Shown piece by piece: positions 49,800 to 59,645 of a stretch of DNA of 64,000 nucleotides; the first letter of the stretch is position 1, and every line of letters starts with the position of its first letter. A program made the translations under genes and the position numbers. Source of the stretch: Erwinia mallotivora (GTDB lineage: Bacteria; Pseudomonadota; Gammaproteobacteria; Enterobacterales; Enterobacteriaceae); the NCBI RefSeq assembly GCF_000590885.1, contig NZ_JFHN01000029.1, forward strand, positions 1 to 64,000, written 5' to 3'. Below the pieces are notes generated by a model that saw only the letters and a program-made list of their open reading frames with translations, made no database searches and was not told the DNA's origin.

Positions 49800-50087
49800 T
49801 CACACCGCCAACCCGCCGCCGAGTGGATTTAACGTTACCGCGTGTTGCAGATAATCCGGCGCAAGGTGAGCATAAACCATTGTCTGTTGTATGCTGGCGT
49901 GTCCCATAATCTGCTGTAACGCAATAATGTTTCCTCCGTTCATCATGAACCAGCTCGCGAACGTATGCCGAAGTACGTGTGTGGCTAAGGCAAACGATAA
50001 ATTGGTAGCCTTGTTCATCCGCCATACACCCTGCGGCGATACTTCTTCAGTATTTTTCAATTTCTGCATCACTAACCATCGCACCAA
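49800..50087 (-). pseudogene. P2-type phage integrase C-terminal remnant
   Basis: About 95 residues with the tyrosine-recombinase C-terminus: HVLRHTFASWFMMNGGNI (H-x-x-R), QQIMGHASIQQTMVYAHLAPDYL (second His and nucleophile Tyr). The catalytic domain's first Arg and the whole N-terminal arm-binding domain are missing, so it is inactive. The sequence is closest in style to P2-like integrases, a group that I recall using the cpxP-fieF interval as a target. It shows that a prophage once occupied this site. Confidence 0.7.
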
Positions 50088-50463
50088 TCCTGCCCGTCAA
50101 AACATTCAACTTCTTTCACTCAGAGCGCATGAGCGCGACTCTGCCATGCGAAACCCGCAATCGGTTTCAAGACATCCAGAAGCCAGAAAACGTGCTGAGA
50201 AGACGGGAAAGGCCGAGGAGTGGCAATTAAGAGTATCCCCTCCAGACCCTTCGCAGCGTGGGCTGTTCCCCCGTCACCTGTGTGGAAGATTAGCTTCGTT
50301 TTTTGTGCATTTGCCGATCCAAGGGCAAACCGCGCCGGCACAGGGGGGGGGAAGGGCATAAGCAGCATCAAAAAAATTGTGCAGTGATGTGCAGCAATTT
50401 TAATGAGTCTGGTATTGCTGAATTTTTGTACTTATAGCCACATTTCTCTTGTAAAGGACTGCA
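50088..50463. other. Uncertain phage-derived stretch
   Basis: A plus-strand frame reads to 50361 (RNPQSVSRHPEARKRAEK, then RVSPPDPSQRGLFPRHLCG) and could be a leftover of a small phage gene, but it lacks a convincing start and the composition is odd, including a run of eight or more G at 50344. I do not call a gene here. Confidence 0.25.
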
Positions 50464-50967
50464 TATGAGTGTGACTTTTCAGCATTATGGAATGCCTCCC
50501 TGAAATAAAGGTTGATGAAAATCCCTGTCGTCGCAAGGACGGGCGTAAAGCTTTTGATGATCAGTGTGCGATACGGATTGGCACGGCATTGGCGCGGTGT
50601 GGGTACGACGTGACTAAGCTGCGGGTGGCTGCACTCCAAAAGCGAAGGGCATATATTGCGTGCTGAAGAACTGGCTAACGCCCTGAGGAACGCCAACATA
50701 CCGGGTATTTTTCCGATGGTGAAAGTAAGCGCCGGTAATTTTGAAAAGGTACTTAAAAATCAGCGAGGTATTATCTTCTTTAAGGACTACTGGCGGCGGG
50801 GAAATGAAAATTTTCTTAACCGTAGCGGAGATCATATCGATCTGTGGAACAGTGACCGGCTGACAACGAAACTCAGTTACTTTCGTGTTCAATGGGGTCT
50901 GAGTATAGATGGACTCTGGTCGAGTTTTGCCAATGCTAAGGAACTCTGGTTCTGGAAAATAATATGA
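50464..50967 (+). pseudogene. Frameshifted Tae4-type peptidoglycan amidase effector
   Basis: The intact C-terminal part (open from 50656) has RGIIFFKDYWRRGN, SGDHIDLWNS with the catalytic His, and the ending SFANAKELWFWKI, the hallmarks of T6SS amidase effector family 4. In another frame upstream is FDDQCAIRIGTALARCG with the catalytic Cys, and the two meet near 50615-50640 (CGWLHSKSEGHILRAEELAN read across). Further shifts at about 50488 and 50504 are needed to reach an N-terminus like MSVTFQHY. At least one, probably three, indels therefore disable a protein that would cleave D-Glu-mDAP bonds in rival cells. Confidence 0.72.
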
Positions 50968-51188
50968 GAATACTCAAAATAACGCTTTCCATGCTGGTCG
51001 GCGCGATGTGTGGCGCAGGTCTGATGTTCCTGCTGATGCCGTTAATCAGTCGCGCCTTTGTTGGCCCCATCCACGGAGAGGATCAGATGTCTGCAAACTT
51101 TGAAATATTCTTCATCGGTACACTGATGCTGGCCGTTCCTGGTGCGATAGTTGGCTGGATGGTAGCCAGGAGACTGACCAGGCAATAG
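50964..51188 (+). CDS. Small two-TM membrane protein overlapping the Tae4 relic
   Basis: 74 aa with two hydrophobic helices (about 4-30 and 45-68) and a short hydrophilic loop. Its ATG overlaps the Tae4 stop (ATGA), the usual coupling for an immunity gene, yet known Tai4 immunity proteins are soluble periplasmic proteins, so it is not a typical partner. Family not recognised. It could be an accessory protein or an alternative immunity protein; the overlap is the only evidence. Confidence 0.55.
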   Translation: MRILKITLSMLVGAMCGAGLMFLLMPLISRAFVGPIHGEDQMSANFEIFFIGTLMLAVPGAIVGWMVARRLTRQ

Positions 51189-51276
51189 ACTCCATTTCTG
51201 GGCCGTCACGAACGCGGTAATGAGAGTTTCATTTTAAGTTTCCGTCTTGTCGACTCCCCATTAAAGGGACGTAATA

Positions 51277-51293
51277 GTTTCCATGATGGAAAC
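51277..51293. promoter_or_regulatory. Palindromic operator upstream of the HigB remnant
   Basis: GTTTCCATGATGGAAAC, a perfect 17-nt palindrome, 17 nt before the toxin start. Toxin-antitoxin operons of the HigBA type are repressed by the antitoxin at such sites; the antitoxin gene itself is not seen. Confidence 0.55.
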
Positions 51294-51310
51294 GCCAGGA
51301 ACGTAGCAAA

Positions 51311-51505
51311 GTGCAAATTGTTTCAAGAGTGCCGTTTGATCTGGTCGCAAAAAAACATCCCAATGCTGCCAGCGCGCTGGATTTACTTTATCGCCAGTTG
51401 AGGCAGGGGCAATCCAACACTCCGGATGAGTTAAAGGCGCTGTATGCCAGCCTTGACCACATTAATTGCCGCATATTATATGGATACCCATTTACCGCTC
51501 TGTAG
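51311..51505 (+). pseudogene. Truncated HigB-type mRNA interferase toxin
   Basis: 64 residues from a GTG start. The first 54 match the HigB N-terminus (VAKKHPNAASALDLLYRQL, then DELKALYASLDH). Family members are about 100 aa, and the conserved C-terminal half (the IGGNxLR-type core and the terminal HxEYD) is missing, so the toxin is inactive. No antitoxin gene follows; the downstream 314 nt are gene-free. Confidence 0.6.
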
Positions 51506-51819
51506 TTTGTAGAAAATTATCTGAACAATGTGGCGTCTTCTGCCACTGGAAGTAAAAAGGGAAAATATTCAGAATCATCCTGTATAAAAAACAGCAGAAT
51601 ATTCCAATGTATTAATTTTGATTTTTAATTTAATTAAAATTCTTTTCCGGTGACTTACAACATGCCTGTCATTCCTGGTTACATTATTAATGGCTGGTTT
51701 ACAATAACAGTATTGTGAAGAATTTTTTCGAATGCCGGAGATTATATTGTCATCCTCTTTACGGATGGTTTAAGTAAATCCCCGTAGAATGACGGCTTTG
51801 GTCATTTTTTTCAGGGGAA
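51506..51819. other. AT-rich gene-free region
   Basis: No open frame of interest on either strand. Strongly AT-rich, with runs such as TTAATTTTGATTTTTAATTTAATTAAAATTC near 51613. It probably contains the promoter of the following GT9 gene and the scar of the truncated toxin module. Confidence 0.45.
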
Positions 51820-52845
51820 ATGATGGGCGGGGAAAAAATACGACGGATTCTGGTTATCCGTATTGATTTTCTGGGTGATATGGTTTGTACAACGCCATTT
51901 TTGCACTCACTACGCAAACGATGGCCAGAAGCCGAAATTCATGTTCTGGCTAATAAATACAATGCTTCCGTGCTGGATAATAACCCTGATGTTGATGTGG
52001 TTCATCACTATGTTTATTCGAAGCACTATCATAAAAATCTCAGAGCAGGATTTCTGAATTCCCTGACCGACAGAATTCGGTTGATTTCGAAACTACGCAA
52101 GCTTAAATTTAATTTGCTTATTGTACCGAATGGTGGGGTAAATAAAAATGCCATCAACTTTTCTAAGCAATTAAATATCTCTGACTGTCGTTGGCATAAT
52201 GCGGATACCGAGTTCGACGACAGAAATCCCTTGCATGTCACTACAAGGCCTTTGGTACATGAGGTATTATCCGGCTACAAACTTGTTCCTGAGTTAGAAA
52301 TACCTGATCCAATAACATTGCGCATTTATCCACAGCAAGACCTTAAGACTAAGTGGCAGCATTATTTTAATAACAAGCAAAGGCGCAGAGTGGGATTATT
52401 TGTCTCTAATAACAGTTATGAGCGGCAATGGGCGTGGGATAAATGGAAATCATTAGCAAAATCGCTGGCACCAGATTATGAGGTAATCATTTTTCACTCC
52501 CCTGAAGAAAAATTTCCTGCGGATTGGGGTGATATGGCTGGCGTATATCGCGTATCAACACAAACTATACCCGATCTGATAGCAGCAATGACCTGTATTG
52601 ATCTGTCGGTATCAGCTGACAGCGCGCCTGTACATCTTTCCTGCGCACTCAATATTCCAGTGGTCGCATTATTTGAATCCCGCCCGGAGAAATATCTGCG
52701 TTGGTATCCTCTGGGCGTAAATAATATCTTGCTTCATGAAGGCAGTATTGTTAATGATATTTCAGTTCATCGCGTATTAATGGCGGTAAAAGAGTTGTTA
52801 TCCGGAATTACAGTGCATGAATTAAAATTCAGGGAATCACATTAA
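51820..52845 (+). CDS. Orphan GT9 heptosyltransferase-type protein
   Basis: 341 aa. N-terminal ILVIRIDFLGDMVCTTPFLHSLRKRW and C-terminal LSVSADSAPVHLSCALNIPVVALF are the GT9 donor regions. It is distinct from WaaC, WaaF, WaaQ and the fourth GT9 gene of the waa locus and lies 11 kb from that locus. CAGGGGAA precedes the ATG. It is AT-richer than its core neighbours, so probably acquired, and may modify the LPS core. A 64-aa CxxC protein starts 3 nt after it. Confidence 0.75.
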   Translation: MMGGEKIRRILVIRIDFLGDMVCTTPFLHSLRKRWPEAEIHVLANKYNASVLDNNPDVDVVHHYVYSKHYHKNLRAGFLNSLTDRIRLISKLRKLKFNLLIVPNGGVNKNAINFSKQLNISDCRWHNADTEFDDRNPLHVTTRPLVHEVLSGYKLVPELEIPDPITLRIYPQQDLKTKWQHYFNNKQRRRVGLFVSNNSYERQWAWDKWKSLAKSLAPDYEVIIFHSPEEKFPADWGDMAGVYRVSTQTIPDLIAAMTCIDLSVSADSAPVHLSCALNIPVVALFESRPEKYLRWYPLGVNNILLHEGSIVNDISVHRVLMAVKELLSGITVHELKFRESH

Positions 52846-52848
52846 ATT

Positions 52849-53043
52849 ATGCCAGTGCGTAAATTGAAGAAAAAAAATCATGGACGCAGATGGGGTTTAT
52901 CTGAAAAGGAATGTGAACATTGCCATGCTAAACGTGGTCTTATTGCCCGACTGATCGCGGCCGATAAGGATCTTTGCGATATTTGCTATTTTGAATTGGT
53001 AAGATCAACACGTGAAAGAGACCGCAAAGTTGAAGATGAATAA
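52849..53043 (+). CDS. Small CxxC/CxxC protein
   Basis: 64 aa, very basic N-terminus (RKLKKKNHGRRW) then CEHC and CDIC, separated by about 24 residues, a zinc-ribbon-like pair, and an acidic tail. No family recognised. The 3-nt gap to the GT9 gene suggests co-transcription. A nucleic-acid or protein-binding adaptor is possible. Confidence 0.55.
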   Translation: MPVRKLKKKNHGRRWGLSEKECEHCHAKRGLIARLIAADKDLCDICYFELVRSTRERDRKVEDE

Positions 53044-53299
53044 ACTGGCCTGCTCAATTTTTTAAATTTTACAACCAGCAGGAAGTAAAAGCCTCTGACA
53101 ATTGGTTCACCTGACTGCGTCAGTCTTAGCAAGGGAGCGGGGCGTTTTGTCAAAATCCTCTCGCTGAGAGAACAGTCCCATTAATTAAATTTAATCAGCG
53201 AGTGGCTGCCGAGAGTGCTCCGATTCCACGACGGCTGGAAATGCTATTTTTCGACTTAAATCCAGTATACTGACAGCTCTGTACTGAACGGAGTAAGGC

Positions 53300-54178
53300 A
53301 TGGAACATCACTATGCACGGCTGGTAAATTCTGCCGCACTGGCTGCAACCACACTGGCCTCATTGTTACTGTTGGTGAAAATCTTTGCATGGTGGTACAC
53401 CGGTTCGGTTAGTCTGCTGGCAGCGCTGGTGGACTCGCTGGTGGATATTGCCGCCTCCCTGACCAATCTTTTTGTGGTGCGTTACTCCCTACAGCCTGCC
53501 GACGAAGAGCACACATTTGGTCATGGTAAAGCGGAATCGCTGGCGGCGCTGGCGCAAAGTATGTTTATTTCCGGCTCCGCGTTGTTCCTCTTTCTGACGG
53601 GATTGCAGCACATGGCCACGCCCAATGAAATGCATGCGCCTCTGGTGGGTATGGTTGTGACTCTGATAGCGCTGTTTTCCACGCTGATGCTGGTGACTTT
53701 CCAACGCTGGGTGGTGCGGCGAACCCGTAGCCAGGCGATCCGTGCGGATATGTTACATTACCAGTCTGATGTGATCATGAACGGTGCGATCCTGCTGGCG
53801 CTGGCGCTCAGCTGGTATGGCTTTAAACGTGCTGATGCTTTGTTTGCGTTAGGTATTGGCGTCTGGATCCTCTACAGTGCTTTGCGTATGGGCTATGAAG
53901 CCGTGCAGTCGCTCCTTGACAGGGCGCTGCCTGAAGCAGACCAGCAGGAGATTAAGAATATTGTCTCCAGCTGGCCGGGGGTGCAGGGCGTGCATGACAT
54001 CCGTACCCGGCAATCTGGTCCGACACGTTTTATCCAGCTGCATCTTGAGCTGGACGACCACCTGCCGTTATTTCAGGCCCACCGCATTGCGGAAGACGTT
54101 GAGCAGGCTTTACTAAGAGGTTTTCCAGGTGCAGATATCACTATTCACCAGGATCCCTGTTCGGTCGTTCCCGAATAG
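53300..54178 (+). CDS. fieF: Ferrous-iron/zinc efflux pump FieF
   Basis: 292 aa, cation diffusion facilitator with six helices. Metal residues lie in [15 protein letters not shown] (helix 2) and [12 protein letters not shown] (helix 5), and the cytoplasmic domain ends HIRTR-like ([22 protein letters not shown]). It exports Fe2+/Zn2+ by proton antiport. Normal neighbour of pfkA; the patch to its left is foreign. Confidence 0.95.
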   Translation: MEHHYARLVNSAALAATTLASLLLLVKIFAWWYTGSVSLLAALVDSLVDIAASLTNLFVVRYSLQPADEEHTFGHGKAESLAALAQSMFISGSALFLFLTGLQHMATPNEMHAPLVGMVVTLIALFSTLMLVTFQRWVVRRTRSQAIRADMLHYQSDVIMNGAILLALALSWYGFKRADALFALGIGVWILYSALRMGYEAVQSLLDRALPEADQQEIKNIVSSWPGVQGVHDIRTRQSGPTRFIQLHLELDDHLPLFQAHRIAEDVEQALLRGFPGADITIHQDPCSVVPE

Positions 54179-54402
54179 CAGCAATATGAGTTAATATTTC
54201 CAGTTATATGAGTGCTTCACCGCCGAAGTCGTCGGGTGGTGAAAAGGGGAGGAAAATAGCCAGATGTTCACTGACCTGAATCAATTCAGCCCAGAGGCAT
54301 TGATATACTATTGCCATCATTAGTCCATAAAATCGCTCGCGGCGCTCCTTCCCCACGGCGTTCAGACTTTTTATATTTGCATTAACAAGTTCAGAGGTTG
54401 TC

Positions 54403-55365
54403 ATGATTAAAAAAATCGGTGTACTGACAAGTGGCGGTGACGCTCCAGGTATGAACGCAGCCATCCGGGGAGTTGTACGCGCAGCGTTAAGTGAAAATCT
54501 GGAAGTTTTTGGGATTTATGATGGCTATATGGGGTTGTATGAAGATCGCATGGTCAATCTGGATCGCTACAGCGTGTCGGATATGATTAACCGCGGTGGT
54601 ACTTTTCTTGGCTCAGCCCGTTTCCCTGAATTCCGTGAAGAATCTGTCCGCGCCGTCGCTATCGAAAATATGAAAAAGCGTGGCATTGATGCGCTGGTGG
54701 TTATTGGCGGCGATGGTTCCTACATGGGGGCCAAGCGTCTTACTGAAATGGGTTTTCCGTGCATCGGTCTGCCCGGCACAATCGATAACGATGTTGCCGG
54801 AACGGATTACACTATTGGCTACTTCACCGCGCTGGAAACGGTGGTCGAGGCCATTGACCGCTTGCGCGATACCTCTTCCTCACATCAGCGTATTTCTATT
54901 GTGGAAGTGATGGGGCGTTATTGTGGCGACCTGACGCTGGCGGCCGCCATTGCGGGTGGCTGCGAGTTTATCGTGCTTCCGGAAATTCCTTACACACGTG
55001 AGGAACTGGTGGAGGAGATCAAAGCCGGCATCGCCAAGGGTAAAAAACATGCCATCGTGGCGATAACTGAGCACATTTGTGATATCGATGAGCTGGCTAA
55101 ATACATCGAATCTGAGACTAAACGTGAAACCCGCGCAACCGTCCTGGGGCATATTCAGCGCGGGGGGGCGCCAGTGGCCTATGACCGTATTCTCGCGTCG
55201 CGTATGGGGGCTTACTCTATCGAATTGTTGTTGCAGGGCTATGGCGGACGTTGCGTCGGTATTCAGAATGAGAAGATGGTGCATCATGACATCATTGATG
55301 CCATTGAGAATATGAAACGTCCATTCAAAGGCGACTGGCTGGATACGGCTAAAAAACTTTATTAA
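54403..55365 (+). CDS. pfkA: 6-phosphofructokinase I
   Basis: 320 aa, standard. ATP/Fru-6-P motifs: [33 protein letters not shown] with the catalytic Asp, and EVMGRYCGD. Committed step of glycolysis. Followed by its own terminator. Confidence 0.98.
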   Translation: MIKKIGVLTSGGDAPGMNAAIRGVVRAALSENLEVFGIYDGYMGLYEDRMVNLDRYSVSDMINRGGTFLGSARFPEFREESVRAVAIENMKKRGIDALVVIGGDGSYMGAKRLTEMGFPCIGLPGTIDNDVAGTDYTIGYFTALETVVEAIDRLRDTSSSHQRISIVEVMGRYCGDLTLAAAIAGGCEFIVLPEIPYTREELVEEIKAGIAKGKKHAIVAITEHICDIDELAKYIESETKRETRATVLGHIQRGGAPVAYDRILASRMGAYSIELLLQGYGGRCVGIQNEKMVHHDIIDAIENMKRPFKGDWLDTAKKLY

Positions 55366-55375
55366 GCAAAATCAG

Positions 55376-55400
55376 GGCACTGAAATACAGTGCCTTTCTT
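55376..55400 (+). terminator. pfkA terminator
   Basis: GGCACTG, loop AAATA, CAGTGCC, then TTTCTT. Confidence 0.8.
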
Positions 55401-55510
55401 ATGCAAATTGTTATGCCATTTAGCTATTACCGCTATTTTTTAATTCTTTAAAACGTAAAAGACTTTGTGTCACGCTCTCTCACAGTAAAAAACCTTTGGG
55501 AGCGCGTGAA

Positions 55511-56503
55511 ATGAATAAGTGGAGTGTAGGGTTAACCCTGTTACTGGCCTCAACCAGTGTTCTGGCAAAGGATGTGCAGCTGTTAAACGTTTCTTACGAT
55601 CCAACTCGTGAGCTTTACGAGCAGTACAACAAGGCTTTCAGTGCCCATTACAAGCAGGAAACTGGCGATAATGTGGTCATCCGCCAATCTCACGGCGGCT
55701 CCGGCAAGCAGGCAACTTCAGTCATTAACGGTATTCGCGCCGATGTGGTAACGCTGGCACTGCAATCAGATGTAGATGCTATTGCCGATCGAGGGCGCAT
55801 TGATAAAAACTGGATCAAACGTCTGCCGGATAACTCCGCTCCTTACACCTCCACGATTGTCTTCCTGGTACGCAAGGGCAATCCAAAGCAAATCCACGAC
55901 TGGCAGGATCTGGTAAAACCGGGCGTTTCGGTGATTACGCCAAATCCCAAAACCTCCGGTGGCGCGCGCTGGAACTATCTGGCCGCCTGGGGATGGGCGC
56001 TGGATAAAAACAAGGGTGATACAGCAAAAGCCCAGGCGTATATCCGCTCACTGTTCAAAAACGTCGAGGTTCAGGATTCCGGTGCGCGTGGCGCAACCAA
56101 TACTTTCGTAGAGCGTGGCATCGGCGATGTGCTGATTGCATGGGAAAACGAAGCGTACCTGGCGGTGAACAAGCTGGGCAAAGATAAGTTTGAAATTGTT
56201 ACGCCGAGCGAGTCTATCCTGGCTGAACCTACCGTATCCGTGGTGGATAAGGTGGTAGACGAGCGTGATACCCGTAAAGTGGCTGAAGAGTACCTGAAGT
56301 ACCTCTATTCACCTGAAGGGCAGGACATCGCGGCGCAAAATTATTATCGCCCACGCGATCCAGCGGTGGCGAAAAAATATGCCAGCACTTTTGCACCGGT
56401 CAAACTGTTCACCATCAACGATGCTAAGTTTGGCGGCTGGAGCAAAGCGCAGAAAACCCATTTTGCCGATGGTGGCACCTATGATCAGGCCATGCAGCGC
56501 TGA
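55511..56503 (+). CDS. sbp: Periplasmic sulfate-binding protein
   Basis: 330 aa. Signal peptide cleaved after LASTSVLA. The mature part begins [21 protein letters not shown] and has [10 protein letters not shown] and [18 protein letters not shown], conserved in Sbp. It captures sulfate for the CysTWA permease. ATG 55511 gives a standard signal peptide; the frame also opens at 55496. Follows pfkA as in E. coli. Confidence 0.95.
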   Translation: MNKWSVGLTLLLASTSVLAKDVQLLNVSYDPTRELYEQYNKAFSAHYKQETGDNVVIRQSHGGSGKQATSVINGIRADVVTLALQSDVDAIADRGRIDKNWIKRLPDNSAPYTSTIVFLVRKGNPKQIHDWQDLVKPGVSVITPNPKTSGGARWNYLAAWGWALDKNKGDTAKAQAYIRSLFKNVEVQDSGARGATNTFVERGIGDVLIAWENEAYLAVNKLGKDKFEIVTPSESILAEPTVSVVDKVVDERDTRKVAEEYLKYLYSPEGQDIAAQNYYRPRDPAVAKKYASTFAPVKLFTINDAKFGGWSKAQKTHFADGGTYDQAMQR

Positions 56504-56522
56504 ATAATCCTGTCAGCATCAG

Positions 56523-56549
56523 GGCCGGACAACTGTCCGGCCTTTTTTT
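56523..56549 (+). terminator. sbp terminator
   Basis: GGCCGGAC, loop AACT, GTCCGGCC, then seven T. Confidence 0.88.
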
Positions 56550-56664
56550 ATCTGCTGCTGCATTTGTAACCATTTTCATTAATCACCTGGGTATATTATT
56601 TGAAATGTTCTTCTATAATAATTGGTTTACATAGTGGGCCAATCACGCTCAGAGGTTTCCAGAT

Positions 56665-57423
56665 ATGCAGGGGCAAAAGCATACCCTCATCGCAGTGGTA
56701 TTAGTTGGGGTGGTGGTGACAGCGGGCTGTGCCTCTGTAGCGTTGAGTAGAAAAAACAACGCGGATGCGTTGTGGAAAATTGTCAGTCAGAAATGCGTTC
56801 CCAACCAGCAAAAGAATCATGATCCCAGCCCCTGTCGTGCGGTCGATCTCCGTTATGATTATGTGGTGCTGAAAGATCGCGTCGGTCCGCTGCAATTTTT
56901 ACTGATCCCGACGGAAAAGATCAGCGGAATTGAAAGTCCCAGATTGCTCAATCCTTCCACCCCCAATTTCTTCGCTGAAGCCTGGCGTTCTCGTCATTAC
57001 ATGAGTGAGAAGCGCGGCCAGCCGATGAGTGAGAGCGTGGTATCGCTGGCGGTTAACTCTGTCAGTGGCAGAACGCAAAACCAGCTACATATTCATATCT
57101 CCTGCCTGCGTAGTGATATCCGACAGCGTCTGGACAGCCTGGCGTCGATACTGAAAAACAGCTGGCAGTCTGAACAGCTGGGAGAACATCAGTATCAGGT
57201 CAGAACGCTGACCGGCGATGAGATGCAGAGAACCAGCCTGTTTATCCGTGTGGCAAATGAGCTGCCCGGTGCACGTGAGGAGATGGGGAAATATGGCATA
57301 GCGGTGGCTGCGTTGCCGGATGGCCGCCGTGTGCTGATGGTCATCAGGCGCAACTTGTTGTTGCTCAACCCCGCCTCTGCGGAGGAGCTACAGGACCACA
57401 GTTGCAGCATTCTGAAATCGTAA
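56665..57423 (+). CDS. cdh: CDP-diacylglycerol pyrophosphatase
   Basis: 252 aa. One N-terminal helix (LIAVVLVGVVVTAGCASV) and a HIT-like catalytic motif NQLHIHISC near 133-141. It hydrolyses CDP-diacylglycerol to phosphatidate and CMP at the inner membrane. Follows sbp as in E. coli, but tpiA, which comes next there, is absent. Confidence 0.93.
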   Translation: MQGQKHTLIAVVLVGVVVTAGCASVALSRKNNADALWKIVSQKCVPNQQKNHDPSPCRAVDLRYDYVVLKDRVGPLQFLLIPTEKISGIESPRLLNPSTPNFFAEAWRSRHYMSEKRGQPMSESVVSLAVNSVSGRTQNQLHIHISCLRSDIRQRLDSLASILKNSWQSEQLGEHQYQVRTLTGDEMQRTSLFIRVANELPGAREEMGKYGIAVAALPDGRRVLMVIRRNLLLLNPASAEELQDHSCSILKS

Positions 57424-57570
57424 AGGGATAAAGCCTGGCCCATCAGACTGGGTTATTTGCCATTCCGCTGCCAGGCTGCGCGCACCTTGCGTACCCCCTC
57501 AGCGCTTCAGGTTGTTCCGCGCTGCCCGGGCCCGGAGTGATGACAACATACACGCCTGATGGCCAGGGTT

Positions 57571-58575
57571 TTAATGTTTAATGGTGGCGGATTCGATCGG
57601 TTTGTCATCAGCATATTTTGCTGTGGCAATCCATGCGGCGCAGAACAGCGTTAAGCGCGCAAAGAAATAGAAAAACGCCATCAGCCCCAACACCGATCCA
57701 AAAGCTGCTCCCGATGGCGAAGAAGCCAGTTTTGGCAGCGTTAATGTCATGATGAATTTGATGACTTCAAACCCAATAGCGGCGAGTAAAGTGCCACGAA
57801 ACAGTGCTTTCTTACGGGGCTTATGGCGTGGGAGTATCCAGAAAATCCACAGAAATAACAAATAATTAGCCAGAATGGATATCGACAGGGCGATCAGCGT
57901 CATCGCCGGGCGCAGCCATTCAATACCCTCCAGGCCCAGCGCCCGGACAATGCTGGCCTGAGCCGCTCCGGCAACGGACGTCAAAGAGAGCGTGACAATC
58001 AGCGCCACGACCAGCCCGGTGAGCGAGATAAAGTCGCGCGTATACTTAAACCAGACCTTTTCCTTGTCCTGCTCGTTACGCTCCCAGACATCGCGTGACT
58101 GGGCACGGATGGCCTCTCGCAGATTACCCATCCAGCTAATCCCGGAGTAGAGCGCGATAAGCAACCCGGTCAGTCCGACGGTGGTACGCTGTTGCACTGC
58201 GGTGTTCACCGTGTTTTTCAGCGTTGAGGCAAGGGTGGGATCGCTGATGTTGTTGACGATCTTATTAATCAGCTCGGTCAATAAGTCCTGATTAGACGCC
58301 AGCACAAAGCCTACGGCGGCAAAGGACACCATCAGGATGGGAATCAGCGAAAGAAAGGAGAAATAGGTAATCGCAGCACCAAACTGGCTACCCAGCCGGT
58401 CGTTAAAGCGTTCTCCTGCACGAATAAAATGGGCCACGGCGTGGTTTGCCTTAAACCGGGTGGCAAGGGTTGAGACGCGATCAATCGATTTATCGACGGT
58501 CTGATTCCCCGTTTTGATATTAAGTAGTGATTTATCCTGCTGATGCTGCACATCTGTCGGTTTTTTTTCCGTCAT
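57571..58575 (-). CDS. yhjD: YihY/BrkB family inner membrane protein YhjD
   Basis: 334 aa, about six helices. Strings AHFIRAGERFNDRLGSQFGAA, AVQQRTTVGL, SRDVWERNEQDKEK and SSPSGAAFGSVLGLMAFFYFFARL follow YhjD of E. coli. Role not firmly known; YhjD alleles compensate for loss of LPS Kdo by affecting lipid A export. In E. coli the gene lies elsewhere on the chromosome, so this is a different context. Confidence 0.88.
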   Translation of the reverse strand: MTEKKPTDVQHQQDKSLLNIKTGNQTVDKSIDRVSTLATRFKANHAVAHFIRAGERFNDRLGSQFGAAITYFSFLSLIPILMVSFAAVGFVLASNQDLLTELINKIVNNISDPTLASTLKNTVNTAVQQRTTVGLTGLLIALYSGISWMGNLREAIRAQSRDVWERNEQDKEKVWFKYTRDFISLTGLVVALIVTLSLTSVAGAAQASIVRALGLEGIEWLRPAMTLIALSISILANYLLFLWIFWILPRHKPRKKALFRGTLLAAIGFEVIKFIMTLTLPKLASSPSGAAFGSVLGLMAFFYFFARLTLFCAAWIATAKYADDKPIESATIKH

Positions 58576-58630
58576 GAAACCTTCTTCGTCTTCTTCAGGT
58601 GCGGGCTGTTAGCAAATTATAACCTGTGGA

Positions 58631-59530
58631 TCAGTCTACGTAACTTTGCATCGCCCTGCTCAGCCATTCCATAAAGACGTGTACCCGCCTCGCCAGATTA
58701 CGGCGATGAGGGAAAATCAGCGACAGGGGCATTGGCTCTGGGCGAAAATGCGGCAGAATTTCAACCAGCCTCTTATCTTTAATCGCCTGACGCATTCCGC
58801 GTTCAGGTGCCTGAATAATGCCCAGGCCAGAAAGGCAGGCCGCACGATAAGCCTGAGTATTGTTGACGGTAACGGTGCCACCGGTCTTGATGAAATGGCG
58901 GTTTTTGCCGTCAAAAAATTCAAACCCCGCAGGCGTGCTACCCAAATGCTGGCTGTAATGCACCACGGCGTGAGTGGCAAGGTCCTCCAGCGCGACCGGC
59001 GTTCCAAAACGCGCCAGATAATCCGGGCTGGCGCAGTTAATCTGGGTCAGCGTTCCCAGAGAACGGGCAATAAGGCCGGAATCTTCCAGCACGCCACCAC
59101 GTATTACACAATCAAAGCCCTCTCTGACCACATCCACCCGATGGTCGCTGCTGCTCAGTTCCAGCTCGATCCCCGGATACTGTTGAAGAAATTCCGGCAG
59201 CATTGGCAGGATACAGTCACAGGCCAGGCTGACTGGCATATCCACCCGCAGACGACCACTGACTGACGCGGGATCGTGTTGAAACAGCGAATCCATCTCT
59301 TCCAGCGTAGCCAGCAGCTCCCGGCAACGTTCGTAATAAACCTGACCGTCCTGAGTCAGCTGTACCCGCCGCGTGGTGCGATGCAGCAACCGCGTACCCA
59401 GCCTGTTTTCCAGCGTCTGGAGCTGTCGTGACAGGCTGCCTTTTGGTAATCCCAGGCTTTCAGCCGCGCGGGTGAAACTTTGTAATTCCGCCACCCTGAC
59501 AAAAATCTGCATTGCCTGAATTTTATCCAC
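58631..59530 (-). CDS. LysR family transcriptional regulator
   Basis: 299 aa. The N-terminal winged helix (IFVRVAELQSFTRAAESLGLPKGSLSRQLQTLE) is followed by a periplasmic-binding-type effector domain. Divergent from the SDR oxidoreductase gene with 115 nt between starts, so it probably controls that gene. Inducer unknown. Confidence 0.88.
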   Translation of the reverse strand: MDKIQAMQIFVRVAELQSFTRAAESLGLPKGSLSRQLQTLENRLGTRLLHRTTRRVQLTQDGQVYYERCRELLATLEEMDSLFQHDPASVSGRLRVDMPVSLACDCILPMLPEFLQQYPGIELELSSSDHRVDVVREGFDCVIRGGVLEDSGLIARSLGTLTQINCASPDYLARFGTPVALEDLATHAVVHYSQHLGSTPAGFEFFDGKNRHFIKTGGTVTVNNTQAYRAACLSGLGIIQAPERGMRQAIKDKRLVEILPHFRPEPMPLSLIFPHRRNLARRVHVFMEWLSRAMQSYVD

Positions 59531-59645
59531 TTTGCTGCCTTTTGTTGCTCAGAATGAAACAGTGATATGCATTTATGAATATTTATAGATCAGAGTGAAG
59601 CTAATAATCTCTCTTTTGTCGATAAAAAAACCAGTGGAGAAGAAC

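Noticed and set aside
50614..50892. 92-codon minus-strand frame over the Tae4 region
   Set aside because: Antisense shadow of the Tae4 remnant, whose plus-strand reading has family motifs.
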